The notes under the pieces: generated by a model
Told to the model about the DNA's origin: nothing
The model's database searches: none
The model's input: only the letters and a program-made list of their open reading frames with translations
Position numbers and translations under genes: made by a program
Assembly (NCBI RefSeq): GCF_030409055.1
Contig: NZ_CP116619.1
Coordinates: 4,131,628 to 4,195,627 of the forward strand
DNA length: 64,000 nucleotides
From: Trichocoleus desertorum NBK24
GTDB lineage: Bacteria > Cyanobacteriota > Cyanobacteriia > FACHB-46
Direction of reading: 5' to 3'
Part shown: positions 44,503-53,580 of the stretch, in pieces
How the letters are laid out: the number at the start of each line of letters is the position of its first letter
How positions within the stretch are numbered: position 1 is the first letter of the stretch

Positions 44503-46185
44503 TTATGAGGTGACATTAATCAGCTTCATATGGCTCGTTTGGGGTCGAGCGGTTGGCTTACGATACAAAGCACTATGAGGTAAAACCCGCAGTACTTCGG
44601 TAATGGTTGTCACTCCTGTTGTTACCTTTTCGATTGCGGCCACGCGGAAGGAAGCAAAGTTAATTTCGCTCAAATGCCGATGCAACTGGGTCATCGTTCC
44701 TTCATAGATAATTTGGCGCACCGTATCATCCACATCTAATAATTCGATAATCGCCTCTCGGCCCATATAACCAGAGTTAAAGCATTTTGGGCAGCCTCGA
44801 CCCTTTCGCCATAACTCTGGGGAGGCTTCTTCGAGCCTTAAGCCGAGCACTTTTAAGTCTGCTTCTGTCGGGGTATAGGGTTCAGCGCAGTGAGGACAGA
44901 TTCGGCGTACCAATCGCTGAGCGACAATGCCGAGTAAAGCGTCACTAATCAAGCCTGGGTCAGGGCCAATATCTTTTAAGCGGGGGATAGCACTGGCGGC
45001 GTCATTGGTGTGTAGCGTCGTCAAGACTAAGTGACCCGTGAGAGCCGCGCGAATTCCTGTCTCTGCCGTTTCACTATCTCGAATTTCTCCCAACATAATG
45101 ATGTCTGGGTCTTGGCGCAGAATTGCTCGCAGTCCAGCCGCAAAGGTCATGCCTGCGGGTTCGTGCACTTGAGTTTGGGTAATGCGTGGCAACACATACT
45201 CCACTGGATCTTCGACCGTGATCACATTGACAAATTCTGTGGCTACTACTTGCAAACTGGTGTAGAGCGTACTGGTCTTTCCCGAACCCGTAGGCCCCGT
45301 AAAAATCACCATTCCTTGGGGTTGCTGTAGCCAATTTTTGTAGATAGCCAAGGTTTTTTCAGTAAAACCAAGTTCGTCAATGCTGGAAAAGGGATTTTGG
45401 CGAGGTAGCAGACGAATAACGGCTTTTTCGCCACCAATACAGGGCAGAGTACTGACTCGCATGTCTAAGCCCAGGTCGGAGTCTTGACCGGAGGCATACT
45501 TTTCCCCCATCCTGGCATCCTGAGGGCGACGACTTTCGGCAATATCCATATCTGCCATGACTTTCAGCGCCACGATCGCTCGCCGACTGATTTCTAGAGG
45601 CAAGGTGGTAATATCGCGCAAAATACCATCAATGCGATAGCGCACTCGTAACCCTTCGGGTGTGGGTTCTAGGTGAATGTCGCTCGCTCGGTTGCGTAAG
45701 GCTCCAGAAATGATGGTACGAATCCGACTGATTTGGTCTACTGCTTTGGAAAGGTAGAGTTCGGTGACTTCCCCAATATTTTCTTGATCCTGTTCTCCGG
45801 TGAGGGGATTCACCAGGGGCGTTGAGCTGATCCGGTTGTTGTCTAGGTTTTGGCTATGAAACCAGTTGCGATAGCTTTTATCAGAAATTGGAATAATTTT
45901 GATTTCGGTGAAGGTGCGATCGCTGAGCTTTCTGATTTCCTCTAGGGACAAAACGACCGGACTGCCTAAGAAATAGCAGTTACGCCATAACAGCAGCGGA
46001 ATTACAGGTGGTAAAGTACCGCGATCGGGAAATTCGCGCAAAAAACGATAGCTGACTTCTCGATCGAGCAATTCCAGCCTAACGACACCCTGAGCATCCA
46101 CGAGGAGCTGTAGCGCTTTTTCGCAAGTAATTTCACGGTTCTTTAGCTGTTGCCAAGCCGACAGAGACGCAAAAGGTGTCTGCAT
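44503..46185 (-). CDS. GspE/PilB-type secretion ATPase
   Basis: A hexameric ATPase of the GspE/PulE/PilB family that drives type IV pilus extension or type II secretion. The 560-residue protein has Walker A GPTGSGKT at 297-304, the Asp box VEDPVEY at 324-330, Walker B DIIMLGEIRD at 361-370 and the His box TGHLVLTTLHTN at 383-394. The zinc knuckle uses Cys430, Cys433, Cys465 and Cys468. The N1 domain is shortened relative to PilB (~670 residues). Cyanobacteria often have a main pilB and one or more extra GspE-like copies, and this looks like an extra one because no pilT or pilC gene is next to it. Confidence 0.92.
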   Translation of the reverse strand: MQTPFASLSAWQQLKNREITCEKALQLLVDAQGVVRLELLDREVSYRFLREFPDRGTLPPVIPLLLWRNCYFLGSPVVLSLEEIRKLSDRTFTEIKIIPISDKSYRNWFHSQNLDNNRISSTPLVNPLTGEQDQENIGEVTELYLSKAVDQISRIRTIISGALRNRASDIHLEPTPEGLRVRYRIDGILRDITTLPLEISRRAIVALKVMADMDIAESRRPQDARMGEKYASGQDSDLGLDMRVSTLPCIGGEKAVIRLLPRQNPFSSIDELGFTEKTLAIYKNWLQQPQGMVIFTGPTGSGKTSTLYTSLQVVATEFVNVITVEDPVEYVLPRITQTQVHEPAGMTFAAGLRAILRQDPDIIMLGEIRDSETAETGIRAALTGHLVLTTLHTNDAASAIPRLKDIGPDPGLISDALLGIVAQRLVRRICPHCAEPYTPTEADLKVLGLRLEEASPELWRKGRGCPKCFNSGYMGREAIIELLDVDDTVRQIIYEGTMTQLHRHLSEINFASFRVAAIEKVTTGVTTITEVLRVLPHSALYRKPTARPQTSHMKLINVTS

Positions 46186-46337
46186 GATTTTTTATACGTT
46201 AAGCAGTTAAAAAAGACGCTTCAAAGCAATAAGCGATCGCTCATTCAAGTCTAGCGAATTAGCTTAGCTTAGTCGGTCAACACTGAGGTGTTATCTCCAT
46301 GACAAGAGAAACAATTTATACAGAGAGCCTGCCTAGC

Positions 46338-46634
46338 TTAAAGTTCTGATGTAGGCGGCGTTGATTCTGCATCCGAGTGAGAATGCTTATGCTGAAGAAA
46401 TTGTTTAAGTGCTGTTTGACGGTGGCTCATGAACCGGGTCCAGAACCCTGGCAATAACCCATCCATTGTTTTTGCAATCGACCACACTTCCATCGCCATC
46501 AGGTTGTAGAACGAGCGATCGGATTTTTGTAACAGTTTTAGCCACTGCTCAAAATCCATTTGAGCCGTAAATTCTGGGCTATCTTCCTGTGGCTCCTGCG
46601 GTGCGTCAAACTGCTGAAAATCAGGCTCTGGCAT
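46338..46634 (-). CDS. small protein with the domain shared with the 43246-44379 protein
   Basis: A 98-residue soluble protein that consists almost entirely of the domain found at the N-terminus of the protein at 43246-44379. It has the pattern WLKLLQKSDRSFYNLM, EVWSIAKTMD and PGFWTRFM. The first 30 residues are acidic and Pro/Gln-rich. It lies 152 bases upstream of the GspE-like gene on the same strand. The function is unknown; placement suggests a partner of the secretion ATPase. Confidence 0.8.
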   Translation of the reverse strand: MPEPDFQQFDAPQEPQEDSPEFTAQMDFEQWLKLLQKSDRSFYNLMAMEVWSIAKTMDGLLPGFWTRFMSHRQTALKQFLQHKHSHSDAESTPPTSEL

Positions 46635-46856
46635 GGCGATCGCCTCTGAATCACGCTCAACTTGGTAAAGACTTTGACACTTAGGTGCCCTAGACTGATC
46701 CCTACCCTAGCAAGCATTTTCAGGAAAACAGCCGTTGCCAGAATCAGTCTTTAGTCTCAGAATGCCCAGATTTATGGCTTGATAGATAATGATCCTGGAA
46801 TAATGATCCTGGATTGTTTTTCGCTCAATAGCCCTCAAGCAGCGTCTAAATTCACC

Positions 46857-48677
46857 ATGAAGCTCCGCTCATTTTTCTCGGTTTTGGTCGCCAGTGTTCT
46901 GGTGCTGCTCTTGGTCGGTGCCAGCGGCTTTTACTGGCTTACAACTCGCAGTCCCCTTGCGCTCTTGCAAGGTGGATCTACAGATGGTCCCGCAGCAGCC
47001 ATGTTTGTGTCCAAACAAGCTCCAGCCGTGGTGTCTTTGTTGGTGAATCCAGAGCGCTTGGAGGCATTTCGCCAAGTCGTCGCCGCTCCGGGTGACCGCC
47101 GTCAGTCTAGAGCTGAAATTGAGCAACTAAAGCAAAGTTTGCTCGCGAATACAGGTCTTGATTACAAGCAAGATGTGGAGCCTTGGCTAGGGGATGAAAT
47201 CACTCTCGCTTTGACCTCGCTGGATGTCGATCGAGATCAAAAAACTGGGCAACAACCGGGCTACCTGTTGGCGATCGCCACTCAAAATCCAGAACGTAGT
47301 CGCGAGTTCTTGCAGTTGTTTTGGCAGAAACGGGCGACAACTGGCACAGAGCTGGTGTTTGAGCAGTACAAAGGCGTCAAGCTGATTTACGGCCAACCCG
47401 AAACAGCAGTGCTGCCCCAAAAGCCAGAAACTAAGCGGAAGAAAAATAAGCAGCAAGAACCTGATCCAGGACTCACAGCTCAGCCTGCAACCACTCTGGC
47501 AACGGCTGTGGTGGGCGATCGCTTTGTGTTGTTTGCGAATCAACCCAAGGTGTTGCGAGATGCGATCAACAACGTGCAAGCCGCTGAGCTGGGTTTGGGA
47601 AGTTCTCAAGCTTATCAGCAAGCGTTGCAGAGCTTCAAACAGCGACAAATCGGGTTAGCGTTTCTCAATTTGCCTCAGTTGGCGACTTGGTCAAGTCAGG
47701 GCTCGACAGCAGATGCGAATACTGAAGCGAAAAATTTGTATGAAAGTGTCGCGCTCGGTCTAGGATTAAGCCGCAAAGGGCTTTTGGCTGAAACCGCTTT
47801 CTTGGCCGCACCCGGTCAAACCTTACCTGCTGCTACTCCTACGCTATCTAAGCCAGCAGGAGCCTTAGAATACATTCCTGCTAGCAGCCCCATCGTCTCA
47901 GCAGGCACTGACTTGCAGCAGTTGTGGGAACAAATTTCTGAGGGCGTATCGGGTTACGAAACGCTAGCTCAATTAATTAATCAGCCGCTCAACAATCTAC
48001 GGAATGCTTGGCAGCTTGATCTCCCCCAAGACATTTTTAGTTGGGTGCAAGGAGAATACGCTTTAGCTCTACTGCCACGTCCAGCACAGCAGCCCGACTG
48101 GGTTTTTGTGACTCAAAGAACCGAAGCTGCCACGACCGCGATCGCGAACCTGGATACTTTAGCCAAAGAGAAAGGCTTCAGCGTGGGACCATTAACCCTA
48201 GTTGATCGCCCAGTCTCCGCTTGGACTAAGTTAGGCTCCACTCCGCTCAAAGCCACTGGAAAGCTCAAAGCCACTGGAAAGGAGAATGGCAAAACTACTG
48301 GTATCCCCGTCACAAACGTGGTTGCGGCTGAGGTAGAAGGCGTTCATGCCACCGTAGGAAATTACGAGATCTTCGCAACTTCTGTGGAGGCGATGGAACA
48401 GGCGCTGCAAGCTACCAAAACTGCTCTAATCGACAGCCCTGGATTTAAGGCAGCGATCGCGGCTCTCCCTAAAGACAACGATGGCTACCTGTACCTAGAT
48501 TGGGCGAATAGTCGCTCAATTTTAGAACAACAGCTTCCTTTCTTGCGCCTCGTGGAGCTAGCTAGCCAGCCTTTCTGGAACCAGTTGCGATCGCTCACCG
48601 TTACCAGCCTAGGAGGAGAATCTGGAGTGCGACGGAGTGAAGTCTTCCTCAACTTGAGCGCAACTGATAAAGCTTAA
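46857..48677 (+). CDS. DUF3352 family membrane-anchored protein
   Basis: A 606-residue protein with an N-terminal signal anchor (KLRSFFSVLVASVLVLLLVG), then a large extracytoplasmic part of the DUF3352 type known from cyanobacteria and other bacteria. Visible repeats of the family are GVKLIYGQPE, VGDRFVLFANQPKVLRDAI and EIFATSVEAMEQALQ. The function is unknown. ATG 46857 is chosen because the signal anchor starts there; an upstream TTG at 46779 would add 26 unlikely residues. An 18-bp in-frame tandem duplication (48245-48280) encodes LKATGK twice. Confidence 0.85.
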   Translation: MKLRSFFSVLVASVLVLLLVGASGFYWLTTRSPLALLQGGSTDGPAAAMFVSKQAPAVVSLLVNPERLEAFRQVVAAPGDRRQSRAEIEQLKQSLLANTGLDYKQDVEPWLGDEITLALTSLDVDRDQKTGQQPGYLLAIATQNPERSREFLQLFWQKRATTGTELVFEQYKGVKLIYGQPETAVLPQKPETKRKKNKQQEPDPGLTAQPATTLATAVVGDRFVLFANQPKVLRDAINNVQAAELGLGSSQAYQQALQSFKQRQIGLAFLNLPQLATWSSQGSTADANTEAKNLYESVALGLGLSRKGLLAETAFLAAPGQTLPAATPTLSKPAGALEYIPASSPIVSAGTDLQQLWEQISEGVSGYETLAQLINQPLNNLRNAWQLDLPQDIFSWVQGEYALALLPRPAQQPDWVFVTQRTEAATTAIANLDTLAKEKGFSVGPLTLVDRPVSAWTKLGSTPLKATGKLKATGKENGKTTGIPVTNVVAAEVEGVHATVGNYEIFATSVEAMEQALQATKTALIDSPGFKAAIAALPKDNDGYLYLDWANSRSILEQQLPFLRLVELASQPFWNQLRSLTVTSLGGESGVRRSEVFLNLSATDKA

Positions 48678-48774
48678 GCTTTAGCTTAGATGCTGAGGAT
48701 GCCATCGGCGTTAAGAATCGCTACGATCAAAGGAGGAGATAACTCTCCCCGCTACGTGAAGAAAGCGGACTTTA

Positions 48775-48787
48775 CTCCTTCGGGAGG
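48775..48787 (+). promoter_or_regulatory. UUCG hairpin covering the PTOX ribosome-binding site
   Basis: CTCC (48775-48778), loop TTCG and GGAG (48783-48786) make a hairpin with the very stable C(UUCG)G tetraloop. GGAG is part of the GGGAGG Shine-Dalgarno, five bases before the ATG at 48793. Upstream, GGAG/CTCC at 48735-48748 can form a second small hairpin, so alternative pairings are possible. Confidence 0.4.
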
Positions 48788-48792
48788 TTTGC

Positions 48793-49527
48793 ATGGTCAA
48801 GTTTGTATTGCGATCGCTGGTAGGCATCCTCGTATTTGTGATTGATACGTTCTACCGCGATCGCCCTTTCCAGCGCTTCTACGTTCTAGAAACTGTTGCG
48901 CGCGTCCCCTACTTCTCTTACTTGTCGGTCTTACACCTTTACGAAACGCTGGGTTGGTGGCGCAAAGCCGATTGGCTCAAGGTGCATTTTGCCGAAGCCT
49001 GGAATGAACTCCACCACTTGCTGATTATGGAATCTCTGGGTGGCAACCGTTGGTGGATCGATCGGTTCTTTGCCCAGCACACTGCTTTAATGTACTACTG
49101 GGTGATGGTGGGTCTGTATATGATCTCGCCGCGCTCAGCCTACTACATGATGGAGCAGATTGAAGGGCACGCCTTCCACACCTATGACCAGTTTGTAGAA
49201 GCCCATCAAGCTGAGCTACAAGCTCAACCCGCTCCTGCCATTGCGATCGCTTACTACCGTGATGGCGACCTCTACATGTTTGATGAGTTCCAGACCTGCA
49301 CAAAGCCAGAGTCTCGACGGCCCTCTGTGGATAACCTGTACGATGTCTTCGTTAACATCCGCGACGACGAAGCCGAACATGTCAAGACAATGGTGGCTTG
49401 CCAGCAACTAGATGCCCAAACAGCTTTGAGAAGTCCTCACACGCTAGCCGCTGAGCAATTACCTCTAGAAGTGGAACTGGTGCTACCAACCGTAGCCCCT
49501 ACACCTATTGCCACAGTTGAAAGTTAA
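48793..49527 (+). CDS. plastid terminal oxidase-like plastoquinol oxidase (PTOX/AOX family)
   Basis: A diiron quinol oxidase that passes electrons from plastoquinol to oxygen, relieving over-reduction of the photosynthetic chain. The 244-residue protein carries all six expected iron ligands: Glu33 (LET), Glu72 and His75 (NELHHL), Glu124 (QIEGHAF), Glu193 and His196 (RDDEAEH). The family is monotopic on the membrane. It has no chloroplast transit peptide, as expected in a bacterium. Among cyanobacteria this gene is patchily distributed. A strong Shine-Dalgarno is buried in a UUCG hairpin, and a clean intrinsic terminator follows. Confidence 0.95.
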   Translation: MVKFVLRSLVGILVFVIDTFYRDRPFQRFYVLETVARVPYFSYLSVLHLYETLGWWRKADWLKVHFAEAWNELHHLLIMESLGGNRWWIDRFFAQHTALMYYWVMVGLYMISPRSAYYMMEQIEGHAFHTYDQFVEAHQAELQAQPAPAIAIAYYRDGDLYMFDEFQTCTKPESRRPSVDNLYDVFVNIRDDEAEHVKTMVACQQLDAQTALRSPHTLAAEQLPLEVELVLPTVAPTPIATVES

Positions 49528-49620
49528 ACTCCCCCTCCCTAAACCTTCCCGGCTCTTTCCCTGGGGGAGAGGGAACTAGATGCTTGCTATTTCTGAAGCA
49601 GGAAGTGAGGTCAGATTTTG

Positions 49621-49646
49621 AGGCTGCGTAGGCAGCCTTTGTTTTT
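49621..49646 (+). terminator. Intrinsic terminator after the PTOX gene
   Basis: AGGCTGC (49621-49627), loop GTAG and GCAGCCT (49632-49638) form a perfect 7-bp stem followed by TTGTTTTT. It lies 94 bases after the oxidase stop codon. Confidence 0.85.
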
Positions 49647-49688
49647 GTAGCCGCGATTTTAGTCGTCTTTAGTGGTCAGGCATCTTAT

Positions 49689-51482
49689 TTATTTTGGTTT
49701 CGCCTTGGCCTTAGCTGGGCTAGATGGCTTGAAGTAAACTTTGTACATCTCATGGGCGATCGGTACCGCAGATACCGCCCCAAATCCGCCATTCTCTACC
49801 ACAACTGCGATCGCAATTTGCGGATCTTTCACGGGGCCGTAACCTACATACACCGCGTTGTCTTCTTGCCCTGGCACTTCTGCTGTCCCCGTCTTGCCCG
49901 CAGTTAGCGGAATGGAGCCATCGTTGAGTTGCTTAGCCGTTCCCTGTTGTACCACGGCAATCAAGCCATTGCGAACTGTGGCAATAGTACCGGGAGACAT
50001 CCCCACTTTTTCAGGCTGAGTGGCTGGAGTGTTTGTTTGGGAAGCGAGCAAATGGGGCTTGACTCGCAATCCTCCATTGGCGATCGCTGAATACATCACC
50101 GCCATTTCCACGGGTGTTGCTTGGACTAAACCTTGCCCGATCGACATACTCACAGTGTCACCCGCATACCAAGGTTCACCATACAGCTTTTCTTTTTGGG
50201 CTGGAGTAGGAGCCGCGCCATAGCCCGCTTTCTCAAAGCCCAACACCTCAGTTTCACCAATTCCCAACCGATGCGACCATTTGGAAATTTGCTCTGGCCC
50301 CGCCGATAGGCCCATTTGGTAGAAGAAGGTATTACTGCTCACCGCGAAGGCCTCTCGAAAGCCAATCACCCCATAGCCGCTGCCATGCTCATGGAACTGA
50401 AAGCCGCCCACGGTGATGTAGGACGAACTAACCAGAGTGGAATCTGGCGAAAATTTACCCGATTCCAGACCCGCCACTGCTGTGACTAATTTAAACGTGC
50501 TACCCGGTGGGTATCCCTGAAAAGCGCGATTCAGAAATGGTTTATCTTCTCCTTGTAACCGTTCCCACTCCTTAGAAGCGACTCTTCGGGTGAAAATATT
50601 GGGATCGAAGGTAGGACCACTTGCCAGCGCTAAAATTGCCCCGGTTTTTACATTCAGTGCTACCACAGCGCCCCGCCGCTTATTCAACGCCTTCTCTGCC
50701 GCTTTTTGTAGCTCTAAATCCAGCGTTAACTTGACAGATGAGCCTGCCTGAGTCGGAGAATTGCCGAGCAAACGTAGTTCCTTCCCGCCTGCATCTACCT
50801 CAATCAAACGCCCTCCCCAGACACCCTGCAACTGAGGTTGCAACAACCGCTCTAGTCCCATTTGCCCCACAATCATGCCCATTGGGTATTCAGGATTCGC
50901 TTTTAGGTCATCTGCGGTTGCCTCACCAATGTAACCCAAGAGATGAGCAGCTAAGTCGCCATTTGGGTAGTGGCGGGCTGATTCTGGTCGAATCTCCAAG
51001 CCTGGCAAATCCCCGATTTGCTCTGCCAGTCTAGTAAAAGCGTCGGGGCTGAGGTTTTGGCTAATCCGGACAGGCATCGTTGATTGATAGCCTGCTTTCT
51101 GGAGTTTCTTGAGAATTTCCGCAGCAGGCACATTCAAAACAGGTTCTAAGCGAGTGGCCCACTGTTGCCACTGAGCTTGAGTTTGGTATCTGGGCCAGAG
51201 GTAAACCGCCCGTGAAACTCGGTTGGCTGCTAAGAGTTTGCCTTTACGGTCTAGAAGATTGCCTCGGTCAGCAGGAATGGGGATTAAACGAATCCGATTT
51301 TGTTCGGCCAGCTGGCGATTTTGCTGCCCTTGGATTAACTGAAGTTGGGCCACGCGAAACATACATCCTGAGATCAAGGATGTCATCACAAGGGTTAACA
51401 CAATGCCGCGACTGGTTCGCTCTTGGATGTTGTTAACAAAGCGGGTTGCAGAGGATGAAGAAAAGGAGAGTCCGGTAGCCAT
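49689..51482 (-). CDS. mrdA: penicillin-binding protein 2 (peptidoglycan transpeptidase)
   Basis: A class B penicillin-binding protein that cross-links peptidoglycan during cell elongation. The 597-residue protein has an N-terminal transmembrane anchor (~26-45, GIVLTLVMTSLISGCMF) and a dimerisation region (~60-240). The transpeptidase domain has the SxxK motif Ser328-Lys331 (GSTFK), SxN at 382-384 (SSN) and KTG at 530-532. The RGNLLDRKG segment (73-81) is typical of PBP2. FtsI is a related alternative, but the sequence order and length fit MrdA. No rodA gene is adjacent here. Confidence 0.92.
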   Translation of the reverse strand: MATGLSFSSSSATRFVNNIQERTSRGIVLTLVMTSLISGCMFRVAQLQLIQGQQNRQLAEQNRIRLIPIPADRGNLLDRKGKLLAANRVSRAVYLWPRYQTQAQWQQWATRLEPVLNVPAAEILKKLQKAGYQSTMPVRISQNLSPDAFTRLAEQIGDLPGLEIRPESARHYPNGDLAAHLLGYIGEATADDLKANPEYPMGMIVGQMGLERLLQPQLQGVWGGRLIEVDAGGKELRLLGNSPTQAGSSVKLTLDLELQKAAEKALNKRRGAVVALNVKTGAILALASGPTFDPNIFTRRVASKEWERLQGEDKPFLNRAFQGYPPGSTFKLVTAVAGLESGKFSPDSTLVSSSYITVGGFQFHEHGSGYGVIGFREAFAVSSNTFFYQMGLSAGPEQISKWSHRLGIGETEVLGFEKAGYGAAPTPAQKEKLYGEPWYAGDTVSMSIGQGLVQATPVEMAVMYSAIANGGLRVKPHLLASQTNTPATQPEKVGMSPGTIATVRNGLIAVVQQGTAKQLNDGSIPLTAGKTGTAEVPGQEDNAVYVGYGPVKDPQIAIAVVVENGGFGAVSAVPIAHEMYKVYFKPSSPAKAKAKPK

Positions 51483-51884
51483 CTTGCCTGAACTAAATCG
51501 GTTGGTTGGGGGAGCTGATCAAAGACTGGTCGAGACTGCAACGAGTGGCGCAGGTCAGTTTGAGGGAGACAGCTAAAACTGATCCTGCTCCTGTTAACTT
51601 CCTAAATTCAGACTGCCTCATCCGGAATTTCGCTGACAAATCTAGAAAACTCAGGATATGCCTTGGCCCATTGGCTGAATCTCAGCAGTATTCTGCCTGC
51701 TAGAACAAGCCCAGAACCTGGAGCGAGAGAAAATTCGGGCTTGAGGTGTAGATAGGCCCCAAGAATTTTGATTATCTTGAAGTCTACGTGGGAATACTAA
51801 AGCTTACGAGGTCGGTCTTAGTTGGTAGACTCCTCTTAGTTGTACGAAAATTGCTAAACCGTAGTTGCATATTTGGATTTGGTT
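51483..51884. other. Spacer between PBP2 and STAS genes
   Basis: A 402-base divergent spacer. It must hold both promoters. I see no convincing gene and no strong repeat in it. Confidence 0.5.
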
Positions 51885-52211
51885 ATGAGTCCTGTACTTA
51901 AAGTGGTTCAGCCTGTAGGTATTCTTGATGGCACTCAAGTCAATCATCTCCGGCAGGAAATCAATGATGCTGTAACAGCGGGTACCGATATTGTCTTGAT
52001 TGACTTAGAAAATGTTACGTTTATGGACAGCTCTGGCTTAGGAGCTTTGGTGATCGCCCTAAAAACTATTCGGACTGCTGGGGGGAAACTGTTTCTTTGC
52101 TCGATTAATGACCAAGTTAAGATGCTGTTTCAATTAACCAGCATGGATCGAGTGTTCGAAATTTTCCCCAGCCGAGCTGAGTTTGATCAGGCAAATTTAT
52201 TACCTAGTTAG
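51885..52211 (+). CDS. STAS-domain anti-sigma factor antagonist
   Basis: A 108-residue single STAS domain of the SpoIIAA/RsbV type, which in partner switching binds an anti-sigma kinase when unphosphorylated. The phosphorylation-site motif is FMDSSGLGALV with Ser49/Ser50. GGKLFLCSINDQVKMLF and the end TSMDRVFEIFPS are also typical. ATG 51885 is preferred over TTG 51873. Its likely partners, a PP2C phosphatase and a serine kinase of the RsbW type, are encoded within 2 kb. Confidence 0.92.
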   Translation: MSPVLKVVQPVGILDGTQVNHLRQEINDAVTAGTDIVLIDLENVTFMDSSGLGALVIALKTIRTAGGKLFLCSINDQVKMLFQLTSMDRVFEIFPSRAEFDQANLLPS

Positions 52212-52255
52212 ACAAGCTAACGATTAGTTGTGGGAAGTTGTGGGCATTGCTGCGG

Positions 52256-53392
52256 TTAGCCGAAGTTGACTTGCAATAGCGACAAATCATCATCAAATGT
52301 TTCTTTGGTGCTGATAGCCCGCACTGATTTCAGCACTGAAGCTAGATCGTCATTATTGGCTTGATTCAAGTCGGTGAGTAAGCTGACGAAACCATCTAAG
52401 GTCCAAGTTTCGCCATCGGGTTGATTAATTTCGTAAATGCCATCGCTGAAGATGTAGAGAGTACTACCTGCTTCAACTTCACAGCGATCGCTGACATAGT
52501 GAGCGTCAGAAAACATCCCGATGGGTAAGCCTGGAGTTTTTAATTGTTGAGCTGGGGTACTTGGGTTAGAGTTACCTGCAAGCAAGATTGCTGGAGGATG
52601 GCCTGCGCTGGCGTACACTAACTGCCGCTTTGCTTGGTTATAGACGCCGTACCAAATGGTGAAATATCGTTCATTGTGTCCACTCATTTGAAAAGTGTCG
52701 TTCAAGCCGCTGAGCACTCTATCAGGCAAATAGAAGTTGACTCCAGGTAAGGATTGCGATCGCAGCAAATTGAGTACAGAGATTGACGGCAAGGCAGACC
52801 CTAAGCCGTGCCCGGATACATCTAGTAGATAAATTGCTAGATAGTCAGGGTCTAGCCAAAAATAGTCAAAACAGTCTCCTCCAAGCTGTCTGGAAGGGAT
52901 AAAGCAGCTATTGATTGTGGGAGAGTCAGGGAGAGGAGGTGGTAACAGCGATCGCACATAATCTGCGGCTTCGGCTAACTCAGCTTCTAAAAGCTGCTTT
53001 TGTGTTTGTAAGTCTTGGGTAAGTTGATGCAAGCGTAGTCCTGCTCTGACTCGTGCTTTCAACTCATTCATTTCAATTGGCTTTGACAAAAAGTCATCTG
53101 CCCCGGAGTCTAGCCCTCTGACGCGATCCTCAACTTCTCCACGAGAAGTCAACAAAATAAAAAAGGTTGTGGACAAATCTGGGTTTGCCTTCACCTGACG
53201 GCATACTTCTAACCCATCTCGTCCCGGCATCATCCAATCGCAAATGATTAGAGCAGGACGGAGTTGTTTGGCTAACTCGCTTCCTTCATTGCCATTCCGC
53301 GCCAAAGCTACGTCATAGCCTTGGTTTTGTAGATTTCTTGTCAAAACCAATCGAATTACGGGATCATCATCTATGACTAAAATTCGAGGCAT
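52256..53392 (-). CDS. response regulator with PP2C (SpoIIE/RsbU-type) phosphatase output
   Basis: A 378-residue protein with an N-terminal receiver and a C-terminal PP2C serine phosphatase. The receiver is intact: Asp9/Asp10, phosphoacceptor Asp52 (ICDWMMPG) and Lys104 (LSKP). A coiled linker (~122-160, DLQTQKQLLEAELAEAADYV) leads to the phosphatase, with metal-binding GGDCFD and DVSGHGLGSALP and later FSDGIYEI. Phosphorylation by an unknown kinase should switch on dephosphorylation of a STAS protein, most likely the one encoded next door. I start at ATG 53392 (MPRILVIDDD); a start at 53437 would add 15 unlikely residues. Confidence 0.93.
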   Translation of the reverse strand: MPRILVIDDDPVIRLVLTRNLQNQGYDVALARNGNEGSELAKQLRPALIICDWMMPGRDGLEVCRQVKANPDLSTTFFILLTSRGEVEDRVRGLDSGADDFLSKPIEMNELKARVRAGLRLHQLTQDLQTQKQLLEAELAEAADYVRSLLPPPLPDSPTINSCFIPSRQLGGDCFDYFWLDPDYLAIYLLDVSGHGLGSALPSISVLNLLRSQSLPGVNFYLPDRVLSGLNDTFQMSGHNERYFTIWYGVYNQAKRQLVYASAGHPPAILLAGNSNPSTPAQQLKTPGLPIGMFSDAHYVSDRCEVEAGSTLYIFSDGIYEINQPDGETWTLDGFVSLLTDLNQANNDDLASVLKSVRAISTKETFDDDLSLLQVNFG

Positions 53393-53580
53393 GGCGTATG
53401 AAATGATCAATCTTGTCAAGCATGGCAGCAGACGCAATTACTAGCAGCCATAGTCATAAAGCCTAGGAGGGCCAGATCATAGCCTGACACTAAGTCTTTC
53501 AATATTATGACAATATGCTCTACGCCATCATAAACCCATTATCTACTTATTAATGGCCTATCAGTTCTTAGAGGTCTAAA

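Noticed and set aside
51506-51703. 65-codon frame in the PBP2-STAS spacer
   Set aside because: Composition is not protein-like, and it lies in a promoter-bearing divergent spacer.
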